From Tannerellaceae bacterium (lineage in GTDB: Bacteria > Bacteroidota > Bacteroidia > Bacteroidales > Tannerellaceae): a stretch of DNA of 18,711 nt. Made by a program: the position numbers and the translations under genes. This document shows, piece after piece, positions 7,430-14,017 of this stretch (its first letter is position 1; the number at the start of each line of letters is the position of its first letter). The notes beneath the pieces are model-generated. The model did not search any database. It was not told where the DNA came from and saw only the letters and a list, made by a program, of their open reading frames with translations. The stretch is taken from assembly GCA_031267205.1 (NCBI GenBank), contig JAIRZN010000055.1, positions 1 through 18,711 on the forward strand, in the 5' to 3' direction.

Positions 7430-8785
7430 CTATTTTAACAGGTTGATACGTCCGCGCCATAGTTCGTCCAGGACTTTCGCCCCGTCGCTTGTCCTGCCTC
7501 CGAAAATCAGCATATACTTTGCATCGTCTACATGAACGGATGCGTATCCTCTTGCCGTATACGTTTCGGGGAAAGCTTTTAATGAATCGGCCGGCGACCA
7601 GGTCACTCCGTTATCTATGGAAACGTGAATATCTTTCGACGCCTTACCTTCGGCGTTTATGCCTCCCAGCAGGTAGAATTTGTCGTCATAAGGCGCGAGC
7701 ATTACGCCGGATTTCTTCTCAAAGAAGTTGTCCTGCTCTCCCGAAAAGGGCTCCCATGACAGGGCGTCGCCGGTGACCCACGTTGTATTCAATAGCCGTC
7801 CCTCCACGTCTTTACCTGCTACGACAGTCAGGTATGCATTGTTCATGCGGTAGTAATCGAGGCTGCCGAATCCGCTCACGGGGAAGTTGCCGGGCGTAAC
7901 CTCGCCTTCCGTCCACTGCCCGTCCTTGTTCATCCCTGCAAAGCGGCGGGAGTTACCGTTTTCTATTACGGTAGCCAGCGCCGAAGAGGTGTTGCGTCCT
8001 TCTTTCAAGACGCCCATAATTGCGCTTATGACGGGTGTTTGTTCTACCTTAGCCCAGCTTATGCCGTCGGCCGACTGATATATATTGCCGCCGGCCGGCG
8101 CATACAGTGTGTTTTCGTAGAGGGTAATCTGGGTGATGTCTGTCGTCGCGGGAAAGCCCGAAAGCTGCAGTTCCTGCCATGTTTTTGCGTCGGTAACGGC
8201 GGAGTAGTGCAAATGGTTCGTCCCCTGTATCTTGGAGTACATCATGTATACGTCCTCGCCTCCCAAGGTATGTTTGACTACCTTCCGTTCATCTGCGGTT
8301 ATCCCTGTCAGGGGGGCTGCAAAACGTTCCCAAACCATTAAGTCCGGTATTACCCGATGTATGTTAACCCATGCCTTATAGGTCTTTGTCGTAACGCCGT
8401 CGTAAGCCGTAGGGATAAATTTAACCGGTTGGGAAAAGTCCAGCGAATCGGTGCCATTCCACCAGATAGTAGAATCCCCAATCGCCTCTTGCACTACGCC
8501 TATGCCGGCCACGCCCGTTGTGTAAGTCAGGGTGCAAATAACCTTGTTCACCTCTGTCCCATAGGGAAGCGAATCATTGTTAAAAATCAGTCCGTTTACT
8601 TGATCTATCGTAAACTTCACACCCGACAGACCCGTTATCGAGTCGTGCGATAGGACGAGGGAGGATATTTGAGCATCTTTTATTTCCGTTGCATTGTCTG
8701 TATCACCACTACCCAAGCACGAAGACGTCAACATGATAATGCTTCCGACAATAAATATTCCAATGTTATTTTTCATCCATATCAT
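7430..8785 (-). CDS. DUF6242-type lipoprotein with Asp-box propeller-like domain
   Basis: 451 residues. A lipoprotein signal ends in LTSSC (Cys23), so the mature protein is probably anchored in the outer membrane. Residues about 30-145 form a beta-rich N-terminal domain. The rest carries repeated Asp-box motifs (S-x-D-x-G-x-x-W): SADGISW at 238-244, a weaker TGDALSW at 338-344, and SIDNGVTW at 389-396. A Kelch-like LIFGGRTSDG follows near 426-435, so a beta-propeller is likely. The family is frequent in Bacteroidales and I know no established function. ATG at 8776 (Met4, MKNNIG) is an equally good start and gives a more ordinary signal peptide. It appears to be first in the porG-uppS-bamA operon, 9 bp from porG, behind a TATTTTTG box. 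Confidence 0.8.
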   Translation of the reverse strand: MIWMKNNIGIFIVGSIIMLTSSCLGSGDTDNATEIKDAQISSLVLSHDSITGLSGVKFTIDQVNGLIFNNDSLPYGTEVNKVICTLTYTTGVAGIGVVQEAIGDSTIWWNGTDSLDFSQPVKFIPTAYDGVTTKTYKAWVNIHRVIPDLMVWERFAAPLTGITADERKVVKHTLGGEDVYMMYSKIQGTNHLHYSAVTDAKTWQELQLSGFPATTDITQITLYENTLYAPAGGNIYQSADGISWAKVEQTPVISAIMGVLKEGRNTSSALATVIENGNSRRFAGMNKDGQWTEGEVTPGNFPVSGFGSLDYYRMNNAYLTVVAGKDVEGRLLNTTWVTGDALSWEPFSGEQDNFFEKKSGVMLAPYDDKFYLLGGINAEGKASKDIHVSIDNGVTWSPADSLKAFPETYTARGYASVHVDDAKYMLIFGGRTSDGAKVLDELWRGRINLLK

Positions 8786-8809
8786 AGATTGTGATTACGT
8801 ATTGAACGG

Positions 8810-8817
8810 CAAAAATA
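8810..8817 (-). promoter_or_regulatory. Candidate promoter for the DUF6242-porG-uppS-bamA operon
   Basis: On the minus strand this reads TATTTTTG, an exact TAnnTTTG -7 box, about 25-34 nt upstream of the two possible start codons (8785 and 8776). The best -33 candidate is TTAG, 21 nt further upstream, which is only a partial match to TTG. Position and spacing fit the main promoter of this block. Confidence 0.5.
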
Positions 8818-8875
8818 GAAACATTTTTGGCTTTACGCCTAACACGTAGCAATATTTATATTATTTTAGTGCAAC

Positions 8876-8905
8876 ACCGAACTATTCGGCCCAATGTAGT
8901 TCGGT
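8876..8905. promoter_or_regulatory. Perfect 9-bp dyad, possible operator or RNA hairpin
   Basis: ACCGAACTA at 8876-8884 is the exact reverse complement of TAGTTCGGT at 8897-8905, with a 12-nt gap. It lies about 60 bp upstream of the minus-strand TATTTTTG box and about 60 bp upstream of the plus-strand TTG/TATGTTTG pair, so it sits between two divergent promoter candidates. No T-run follows on either strand, which argues against a terminator. A regulator-binding site is possible but unproven. Confidence 0.45.
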
Positions 8906-8965
8906 CAGGGAAGAACAACCTTTTTGCAAATACCGCATGTCTTCATACAAACAGGCCGCAACGTC

Positions 8966-8997
8966 TTGGAAGGCGTTGGTTATGCATTCTATGTTTG
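8966..8997 (+). promoter_or_regulatory. Plus-strand promoter candidate upstream of array 2
   Basis: TTG at 8966-8968, then 21 bases, then TATGTTTG at 8990-8997. This matches both elements of the Bacteroidota promoter (TTG near -33, TAnnTTTG near -7) at acceptable spacing. Transcription would begin near 9004, about 150 bp before the first exact repeat unit and about 670 bp before the reductase gene. Confidence 0.5.
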
Positions 8998-9119
8998 GTA
9001 CAACTTTAATCGAATACCAAATTAATTATATCCACCCATGCGATTATTCAATAAAGTGTCATAATTCATTAAGGATATAGGCCTTTTATGACGGAAATGT
9101 ACAGGGTGTTTAAAAGATT

Positions 9120-9360
9120 TTCCTAATTTTGTCGCTAATCCCGGCAGGATCGCCGGCGATCGCGGCACATTCGCCGGCGATCACGGCACATTCGCCGGCG
9201 ATCACGGCACATTCGCCGGCGATCGCGGTACATTCGCCGGCGATCGCGGTAGATTCGCCGGCGATCGCGGCACATTCGCCGGCGATCGTGGTAGATTCGC
9301 CGGCGATCGTGGTAGATTCGCCGGCGATCGTGGTAGATTCGCCGGCGATCGTGGTAGGAT
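9120..9360. repeat. Tandem array 2, exact 21-bp unit, 10 copies plus one or two degenerate ones
   Basis: Exact units start at 9151, 9172, 9193, 9214, 9235, 9256, 9277, 9298, 9319 and 9340, every spacing being 21. Each has the invariant core CGCCGGCGATC followed by a variable 10-bp spacer such as GCGGCACATT, ACGGCACATT, GCGGTAGATT or GTGGTAGATT. Units 7 to 9 are identical, a sign of recent duplication. A degenerate unit precedes at 9130-9150, and traces reach 9120. The core contains the palindrome CGCCGGCG and every copy carries GATC. With GATC at 9148-9151 there are 11 such sites in about 210 bp. There are no spacers of unrelated sequence, so it is not CRISPR. Confidence 0.95.
9124..9131 (+). 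promoter_or_regulatory. Candidate -7 box at the edge of array 2
   Basis: TAATTTTG is an exact TAnnTTTG match, placed so that transcription would begin near 9138, just before the first full repeat unit. No TTG is visible at the expected -33 distance, so support is weak on its own. Confidence 0.3.
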
Positions 9361-9539
9361 ATAATGGAATGTTTTGTGGTGTTAACGATTTGTTGCAACT
9401 TGAAATGAATAAGTTGCAAGGATTATCGAAAAAATTCAGAGGATTATATAAAAAGGTCTGCGGTGTTGTAAATAACCTTGATGGCGATTACGTAAACTTC
9501 GGGATTTACAAGGAGATTTGTTCCGGTGATAGGTATAAG
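9361..9539. repeat. Diverged tail of array 2 keeping 21-bp phase
   Basis: Beyond the obvious units the sequence turns AT-rich but keeps the period. In windows of 21 starting at 9351, GG occurs at the same offset at 9357, 9378, 9420, 9441, 9462, 9483 and 9525, that is seven of nine windows. Pairs of neighbours share more: TTGCAA at 9393 and 9414, GGATTAT at 9420 and 9441, GGTGTT at 9378 and 9462. In the frame open through the array, GG falls on glycine codons, giving seven-residue periods such as LSKKFRG and LYKKVCG. These look like old, decayed units or a second sub-family. Counts were made by eye. Confidence 0.6.
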
Positions 9540-9671
9540 GAGGGCTTATTAAGAGGAAATACGGCCATTGACTTTTATACGTCCGATACAAATTTGGCAT
9601 TACTGAATCCATTTTACATAAACTCTGATAAATAATACCTAACTTGTGGGCCGTAATCAAATCTATATTAT
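9540..9671. other. Leader region before the aldo/keto reductase
   Basis: AT-rich. The 21-bp phase can no longer be followed with confidence. I found no exact TAnnTTTG close to the reductase start (TAACTTGT near 9639 is imperfect), so the gene may rely on a promoter further upstream, such as 8966-8997. Confidence 0.35.
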
Positions 9672-10583
9672 ATGAGTAAAATTATGAGTAAAATGAACAG
9701 GCGTATTTTTATAAAGACCGGGGTAGCGGGCGTGGCAGGATTGTCGGCTATCGCTTCCGGCATGGCGGGCATACCGGCATTGCTTCAGAAAGAGGTTATG
9801 GTGGGTAAGGTGCAGTTGGGTAACACCGGACTGATGGTGCCGAGGATGGCTATGGGGACAGGCTCCGTCGGATATAGCCAATCTTCGAATCAAACAAGGC
9901 TTGGGATGGAAAACTTCGTTAAACTTGCGCACCATGCATACGAACGGGGCGTCCGTTTTTACGATATGGCCGACGGCTACGGCTCGCATCCTTACGTTGC
10001 CGAAACGATAAAGAATATTCCGCGCGAAAATATCACCCTGCTTTCCAAGATATGGACGCTGGAGCCGGGGCAGGGAACAGGGCCTGAGCCGGTGGCTACG
10101 ACACTCGACCGCTTTCGCCGCGAGGTAGGCACGGAGTATTTCGACATCCTGCTGATGCATTGTATGATGAAGGGTGGATGGACGGAAAGCCGGAAGCATT
10201 ACATTGATGGCCTTTCGAGGGCCAAGCAAGACGGCATAGTAAAGGCCGTTGGCGTGTCGTGCCATAACTACGAAGCCCTTGTTGAGGCGGCCGATTCGCC
10301 GTGGGTGGATGTCATCATGGCACGTATCAACCCGTTCCAGAGCAAGATGGACGGCACGCCCGACGATATAAGAACCGTCCTCGGAAAGGCTCGCGCAAAC
10401 GGCAAGGGTATAATCGGGATGAAGATATTCGGTGAAGGAACTAACGCGACGGAGGAAGAAAGAGAACGTTCCCTCCGGTTTGCTTTTTCCGAAGGGAACG
10501 TTCACTGTACTACGCTGGGGACTGAGACTATCAGTCAGTTGGACGACGCCGCCGACCGCGTGGCCCGTATCACGAAGGCGTAG
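9672..10583 (+). CDS. Tat-exported aldo/keto reductase
   Basis: 303 residues. The N-terminus has a twin-arginine signal, NRRIFIKTG followed by the hydrophobic AGVAGLSAIASGMAG, so it is probably exported folded. The aldo/keto reductase tetrad is visible: Asp98 and Tyr103 in YDMADGYG, Lys126 in LLSKIW, His163 in LLMHCM. KVQLGNTGLMVPRMAMGTG is the usual family opening. Members reduce carbonyl groups with NAD(P)H, and the substrate here is unknown. The protein is short at the C-terminal end compared with 4Fe-4S-bearing relatives. Three in-frame ATGs (9672, 9684, 9693) arise from a duplicated ATGAGTAAAAT, and 9693 would leave the tidiest Tat signal. It stands alone, facing the S9 peptidase gene tail to tail across 50 bp. 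Confidence 0.88.
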   Translation: MSKIMSKMNRRIFIKTGVAGVAGLSAIASGMAGIPALLQKEVMVGKVQLGNTGLMVPRMAMGTGSVGYSQSSNQTRLGMENFVKLAHHAYERGVRFYDMADGYGSHPYVAETIKNIPRENITLLSKIWTLEPGQGTGPEPVATTLDRFRREVGTEYFDILLMHCMMKGGWTESRKHYIDGLSRAKQDGIVKAVGVSCHNYEALVEAADSPWVDVIMARINPFQSKMDGTPDDIRTVLGKARANGKGIIGMKIFGEGTNATEEERERSLRFAFSEGNVHCTTLGTETISQLDDAADRVARITKA

Positions 10584-10633
10584 ATTAATCTTAACACATG
10601 GCGTTACGGCGCCAACGCATTGGCTGGAGTCCC

Positions 10634-12730
10634 TCAGGGCTTCAGCCATTTGTTTAACCAGTCGAAAAATACCCGTTGGAAGAGTACGCCGTTCTGCGGC
10701 TTGGTTATCCAATGGTTTTCGTCCGGGAATATCATCATCTTGGCAGGTACGCCTCGTAGTTTGGCGGCGTTAAAGGCGCTCATTCCCTGGCTGGCGAGGA
10801 TGCGATAGTCGCGTTCGCCGTGCGTTATAAGGATGGGCGTGTCCCATTTATCGACGAAAAGGTGAGGCGAATTGGCGAACGACCTTTTCACGGTTGCATT
10901 ATCCTTCTCCCAATAAGGCCCGCCCAGATCCCAGTTGGCAAACCAGAGTTCTTCCGTTTCCAGGTATTGCTGCTCAAAGTTGAATATACCGGAGTGCGCG
11001 GCGAAGGCTTTGAAGCGTTTCTGGTGATTACCGGCCAGCCAGTAAACCGAGAAGCCCCCGTAGCTGGCGCCGACAGCGCCGAGACGGTCGGCGTCAATGT
11101 AAGGTTCGCGAGCCATTTCGTCGATCGCCGAGAAATAGTCCTTCATGTTCTGCCCGCCGTAGTCCCCGCTGATTTGCTCCTGCCATTCCTGTCCGAAGCC
11201 GGGCACTCCCCTGCGGTTGGGAGCGACTATGATATAGCCGTTAGCCGCCATTATCTGCATATTCCAACGATAGCTCCAGAACTGGCTCAAGGCGCTTTGC
11301 GGCCCTCCCTGACAGTAGAGCAGGGCAGGATACGTCGCCGAAGGGTCGAAGTCGGGCGGGTAGATAATCCACGTCAGCATCTGCTTGCCGTCGGTCGTGC
11401 GAATCCACCGCGGTTCGGACTTGGCGATCTTCAGGCGGTCGAATATATGCTTGTTCTCAAAGCTGATTTCGGTAGCCTCTCCCGTTTCCGTATTTATGGC
11501 GAACACTTCCGACGCTCGCTCCATAGACTGTCGGACAGCAACCATTTTGCCGGCGGCAGCGTCCATTTCGAGGTAATCGTATTGTCCTGAGGTGAGGGGA
11601 CGTATCTGCTTGTCCGCGTCAATCCGCCAGATATGCGTGAGAGCATCCTTGCAGGCGGTAAGGTAGAGAGACCGGCTGTCGGGGAGCCATTGTATGGCAT
11701 CAATGTCGTAGTCGAATCCGGATGTAAGGTATTGCCTTTCGCCCGTCGTCAGGTCGGCGGCAAAGAGGCGCCTCTTGTCCGCTTCATAGCCGTCGCGCTC
11801 CTGGCTTATCCATGCGATATACTTGCCGTCGGGCGAGAAAAGCGGGGCTGTGTCGTATCCCATCATACCCTCGGTAAAGTTTCTCGTCTTCCCTGTTTCA
11901 ACGTCGTACAGGTAGATGTCGGCATTGGTGGACAGGGCGTAATCAACCCCCGTTTTCTTACGGCAGGAATAGGCGATCAGCTTACCGTCGGGGCTCCAGG
12001 CTAAGTCCTGCACCCCGGAGAAAGGCTTCATCGGGCACTCATACGGCTCGCCCTCCATTATATCAATAGCCTCTCCCACGTTCGCACCGTCGAAGGCGGC
12101 GACAAAGGGATGTGGAATCGTTTCCACCCATTCGTCCCAGTGCTTGTACATCAGGTCGTCAATAATGCGCCCGGAAGCTTTCGGCAGGTCAGGATATATA
12201 TCCGAAGTCGACTTGCCGTATTTTATATCGCTGAAGAAAAGTATTTTCGTCTCGTCGGGCGAAAGGATAAAGCCGTTCACACCGCCCTCATGCCGGCTTA
12301 CCTGCCTGCGGTTGGAGCCGTCGGCATCCATCAACCATATCTGCGAGCTACCGCTTTCGTTGGACAGGAAAGCAATCCCTTTCCCTCCGTTGACCCATAC
12401 GGCGCCCTGTTCGCTTGCCGATGTTTGAGTGATTTGCTTCTTTTCCGTACCGTCAAGAGTGACGACAAACAGTTCCCTGTTGCTCTTGTTCTGCTCGATA
12501 CTGATGAAAGTGACGCCGTAGAGAGCCTTGCTGCCGTCCGGCGAAATCTTCACGTCGCTCACGCGCGCCAGGCTGTAAAGAACCTCCGGCGTCATCACAC
12601 CGTCGGCCACATTAACCTCAGGACGCCCGACAAGCGGCGCCGAATCGTCGGCCTGATTCTTTTCCTGCGTGCAGGCCCCGGCTAATAAAACGGACATATA
12701 CATACTAATGATTGCAATTGTTTTATCCAT
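10634..12730 (-). CDS. dpp5: Dipeptidyl-peptidase 5-like S9 serine peptidase, predicted lipoprotein
   Basis: 698 residues. Prolyl-oligopeptidase fold: an N-terminal beta-propeller (about 45-430) with repeated SPDG motifs, then an alpha/beta-hydrolase domain. The triad is Ser556 in GASYGG, Asp641 in HGERDYRI and His673 in DENHWI. Spacings of 85 and 117 residues from Ser match those I recall for P. gingivalis DPP5 (Ser542, Asp627, His659). Stretches such as DLMYKHWDEWVETIPHPF also match that enzyme. DPP5 removes dipeptides from peptide N-termini with Ala or hydrophobic residues at P1, serving amino-acid nutrition. Here the signal peptide ends LLAGAC (Cys20), a lipobox, predicting a membrane-anchored form. 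It is divergent to the SPOR gene across 98 bp. Confidence 0.92.
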   Translation of the reverse strand: MDKTIAIISMYMSVLLAGACTQEKNQADDSAPLVGRPEVNVADGVMTPEVLYSLARVSDVKISPDGSKALYGVTFISIEQNKSNRELFVVTLDGTEKKQITQTSASEQGAVWVNGGKGIAFLSNESGSSQIWLMDADGSNRRQVSRHEGGVNGFILSPDETKILFFSDIKYGKSTSDIYPDLPKASGRIIDDLMYKHWDEWVETIPHPFVAAFDGANVGEAIDIMEGEPYECPMKPFSGVQDLAWSPDGKLIAYSCRKKTGVDYALSTNADIYLYDVETGKTRNFTEGMMGYDTAPLFSPDGKYIAWISQERDGYEADKRRLFAADLTTGERQYLTSGFDYDIDAIQWLPDSRSLYLTACKDALTHIWRIDADKQIRPLTSGQYDYLEMDAAAGKMVAVRQSMERASEVFAINTETGEATEISFENKHIFDRLKIAKSEPRWIRTTDGKQMLTWIIYPPDFDPSATYPALLYCQGGPQSALSQFWSYRWNMQIMAANGYIIVAPNRRGVPGFGQEWQEQISGDYGGQNMKDYFSAIDEMAREPYIDADRLGAVGASYGGFSVYWLAGNHQKRFKAFAAHSGIFNFEQQYLETEELWFANWDLGGPYWEKDNATVKRSFANSPHLFVDKWDTPILITHGERDYRILASQGMSAFNAAKLRGVPAKMMIFPDENHWITKPQNGVLFQRVFFDWLNKWLKP

Positions 12731-12777
12731 TATATAATAAATTAGTTTTTGTAAACGCGAAGTTAGTAAATAATTTA

Positions 12778-12785
12778 TATCTTTG
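12778..12785 (+). promoter_or_regulatory. Promoter -7 box for the SPOR-domain gene
   Basis: TATCTTTG is an exact TAnnTTTG match, about 44 bp before the ATG at 12829, giving a start site near 12792. The sequence near -33 (GTTAG) is only partly like TTG. On the opposite strand TAACTTCG, one mismatch from consensus, could serve the divergent peptidase gene. Confidence 0.55.
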
Positions 12786-12828
12786 CGTCTATAAATTTAG
12801 GAATTGATAATTTAAGAGTTGGATAATT

Positions 12829-13404
12829 ATGAATAAGATTTGGCTATTGGGGATTACCATGTTCGTGGTAATAGCATTTAATTCGTGCAAGCCTAAGCAG
12901 AGTACTTACAGGGCCGCTTATGAACAAGCACAGGAAAGAACGGAACCTTCTTTGTTTGACGACGAATTTGCCGATGACGACGAGTTCGGAGAATTTGAAG
13001 AGGTTGAACCTGTCTCTAAACCGAGAAACGAAACGACAAATGTCGAGACCGGAAATACCGAAAACACAGGTAATATCGGCTATCCCGACATAAACGAAAG
13101 TCTGAATATTGCCACACGTCAGGAACGCATCAATCCATACGAAGGAGAAAGTTTTCAAAGCCTGAGGCGTTACAACGTAGTGATCGGCAGCTTCAGGAAC
13201 AGAACAAATGCGACAGCGTTGAAAGAACGTATGCAGTACGAAGGATACAACGTTATTATGGCCGAAAACGAATTAGGTATGATACGCGTCATAGTATCAA
13301 GCACCGACAACAAGGCCGAATCCGTCCGCAGCCGCACTACATTCAGGTCTAAATATTATCCCAATTTCCAGGATGCATGGATTCTGGAACAACGCTACCG
13401 TTGA
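12829..13404 (+). CDS. SPOR-domain lipoprotein
   Basis: 191 residues. The lipoprotein signal ends AFNSC (Cys20). A strongly acidic linker (about 43-60, FDDEFADDDEFGEFEE) and a Thr/Asn-rich stretch (68-84) follow. A SPOR domain occupies about 113-188: RRYNVVIGSFRNRTNA, a central helix with ALKERMQYEG, and strands YNVIMAENELGMIRVIV. SPOR domains bind peptidoglycan, often glycan strands stripped of stem peptides at the division site. The protein probably links an outer-membrane anchor to the wall. It has its own TAnnTTTG promoter and is divergent from the DPP5-like gene. The wbuC-type gene follows after about 113 bp. Confidence 0.9.
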   Translation: MNKIWLLGITMFVVIAFNSCKPKQSTYRAAYEQAQERTEPSLFDDEFADDDEFGEFEEVEPVSKPRNETTNVETGNTENTGNIGYPDINESLNIATRQERINPYEGESFQSLRRYNVVIGSFRNRTNATALKERMQYEGYNVIMAENELGMIRVIVSSTDNKAESVRSRTTFRSKYYPNFQDAWILEQRYR

Positions 13405-13517
13405 CCCCGCCGTAGTTGCGCCTATATTTACACGTATTCGGACCGGAATATTTAAGGGATGTCTTGACATAGAGATTATCCCTTTCTTTGTTCCCTCATC
13501 CCAAAATGTTTATCCGT

Positions 13518-13985
13518 ATGAAAATCATCAATCGACAACTCTTAGACGAAACGACGGAGAAGGCGAAACTATCGCCCCGTCTTCGTATGAACTACAATTT
13601 TCATGAACAGCCCGACGACCAGGTTCACAGGCTTATAAATGCGATGGAGCCGGGTTCTTATATACGCCCCCACCGTCATATCAATCCCGACCGGGAAGAA
13701 TCCTTCCTGATACTGTCGGGGAAAATCGCATTTTTCATCTTCAATGATCAGGGCGATATTACGGAACAATGCATACTCGACGCTCGCGCAGGCGTCTACG
13801 GCGCCGAAATAAAAGCCGGAATATGGCATGGCCTGATTGTTATGGAAACCGGAACCGTACTTTATGAAATAAAAAACGGGCCTTACGCGCCCGTCTCTCC
13901 CGATAATTTCGCCCCCTGGAGTCCGGCTCCTGAAGATAAGGAGGGCGTAAAGAAATACCTCAATAACCTGTGCCGGCAATTATAG
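13518..13985 (+). CDS. WbuC-family cupin-fold metalloprotein
   Basis: 155 residues from the ATG at 13518 (MKIINRQLLDE), which matches the usual family start. In-frame ATGs at 13506 and 13488 would add 4 or 10 atypical residues. Cupin motifs are visible: PHRHINPDREE at 51-61 giving two histidines and glutamate as metal ligands, then GIWHG at 101-105 giving the third histidine. LSPRLRMNYNFHE near the start is typical of WbuC. The family takes its name from a gene of O-antigen clusters and its reaction is not settled. Here no sugar-biosynthesis genes lie nearby. It converges with rodA across 32 bp. Confidence 0.82.
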   Translation: MKIINRQLLDETTEKAKLSPRLRMNYNFHEQPDDQVHRLINAMEPGSYIRPHRHINPDREESFLILSGKIAFFIFNDQGDITEQCILDARAGVYGAEIKAGIWHGLIVMETGTVLYEIKNGPYAPVSPDNFAPWSPAPEDKEGVKKYLNNLCRQL

Positions 13986-14017
13986 TAACATCCCGGCGTA
14001 CTTGGGATCAATACGCT

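Larger units (their letters stand above)
8818..9119. other. Gene-free divergent region upstream of repeat array 2
   Basis: No protein-like frame was found. The region is AT-rich and holds a 9-bp dyad (8876-8905) and a plus-strand promoter-like pair (8966-8997), both listed separately. A 12-codon frame starting ATG at 9088 and ending at 9126 is too short to support. Confidence 0.5.

Noticed and set aside
249..9360. Possible CRISPR arrays
   Set aside because: Units in both arrays are directly contiguous at about 21 bp with no unique spacers, and no cas gene is present.
9129..9635. Open frame of 168 codons (plus strand) with SPAIxxx heptads
   Set aside because: Its only start in frame before the array is a TTG inside a promoter-like box, and the spacer differences I compared between units all change an amino acid. 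A 21-bp repeat without stops stays open automatically. I keep a small doubt because the tail 9369-9635 also lacks stops, and note it under findings.
10599..10618. Hairpins TGGCG/CGCCA or GCGTT/AACGC between the reductase and peptidase genes as a terminator
   Set aside because: Two competing 5-bp stems and no T-run. Too weak to call.
9663..10712. 349-codon open frame antisense to the aldo/keto reductase
   Set aside because: It is a shadow of the reductase gene, whose catalytic residues and Tat signal are clear. The antisense translation is rich in Arg and His and resembles no family.
10820..11590. 256-codon plus-strand open frame inside the S9 peptidase gene
   Set aside because: It is antisense to a complete S9 peptidase with an intact catalytic triad; no domain or start signal supports it.
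13990..14008. Hairpin ATCCC/GGGAT between wbuC-type gene and rodA as a bidirectional terminator
   Set aside because: Only a 5-bp stem with a 9-nt loop and no T-run on either strand.
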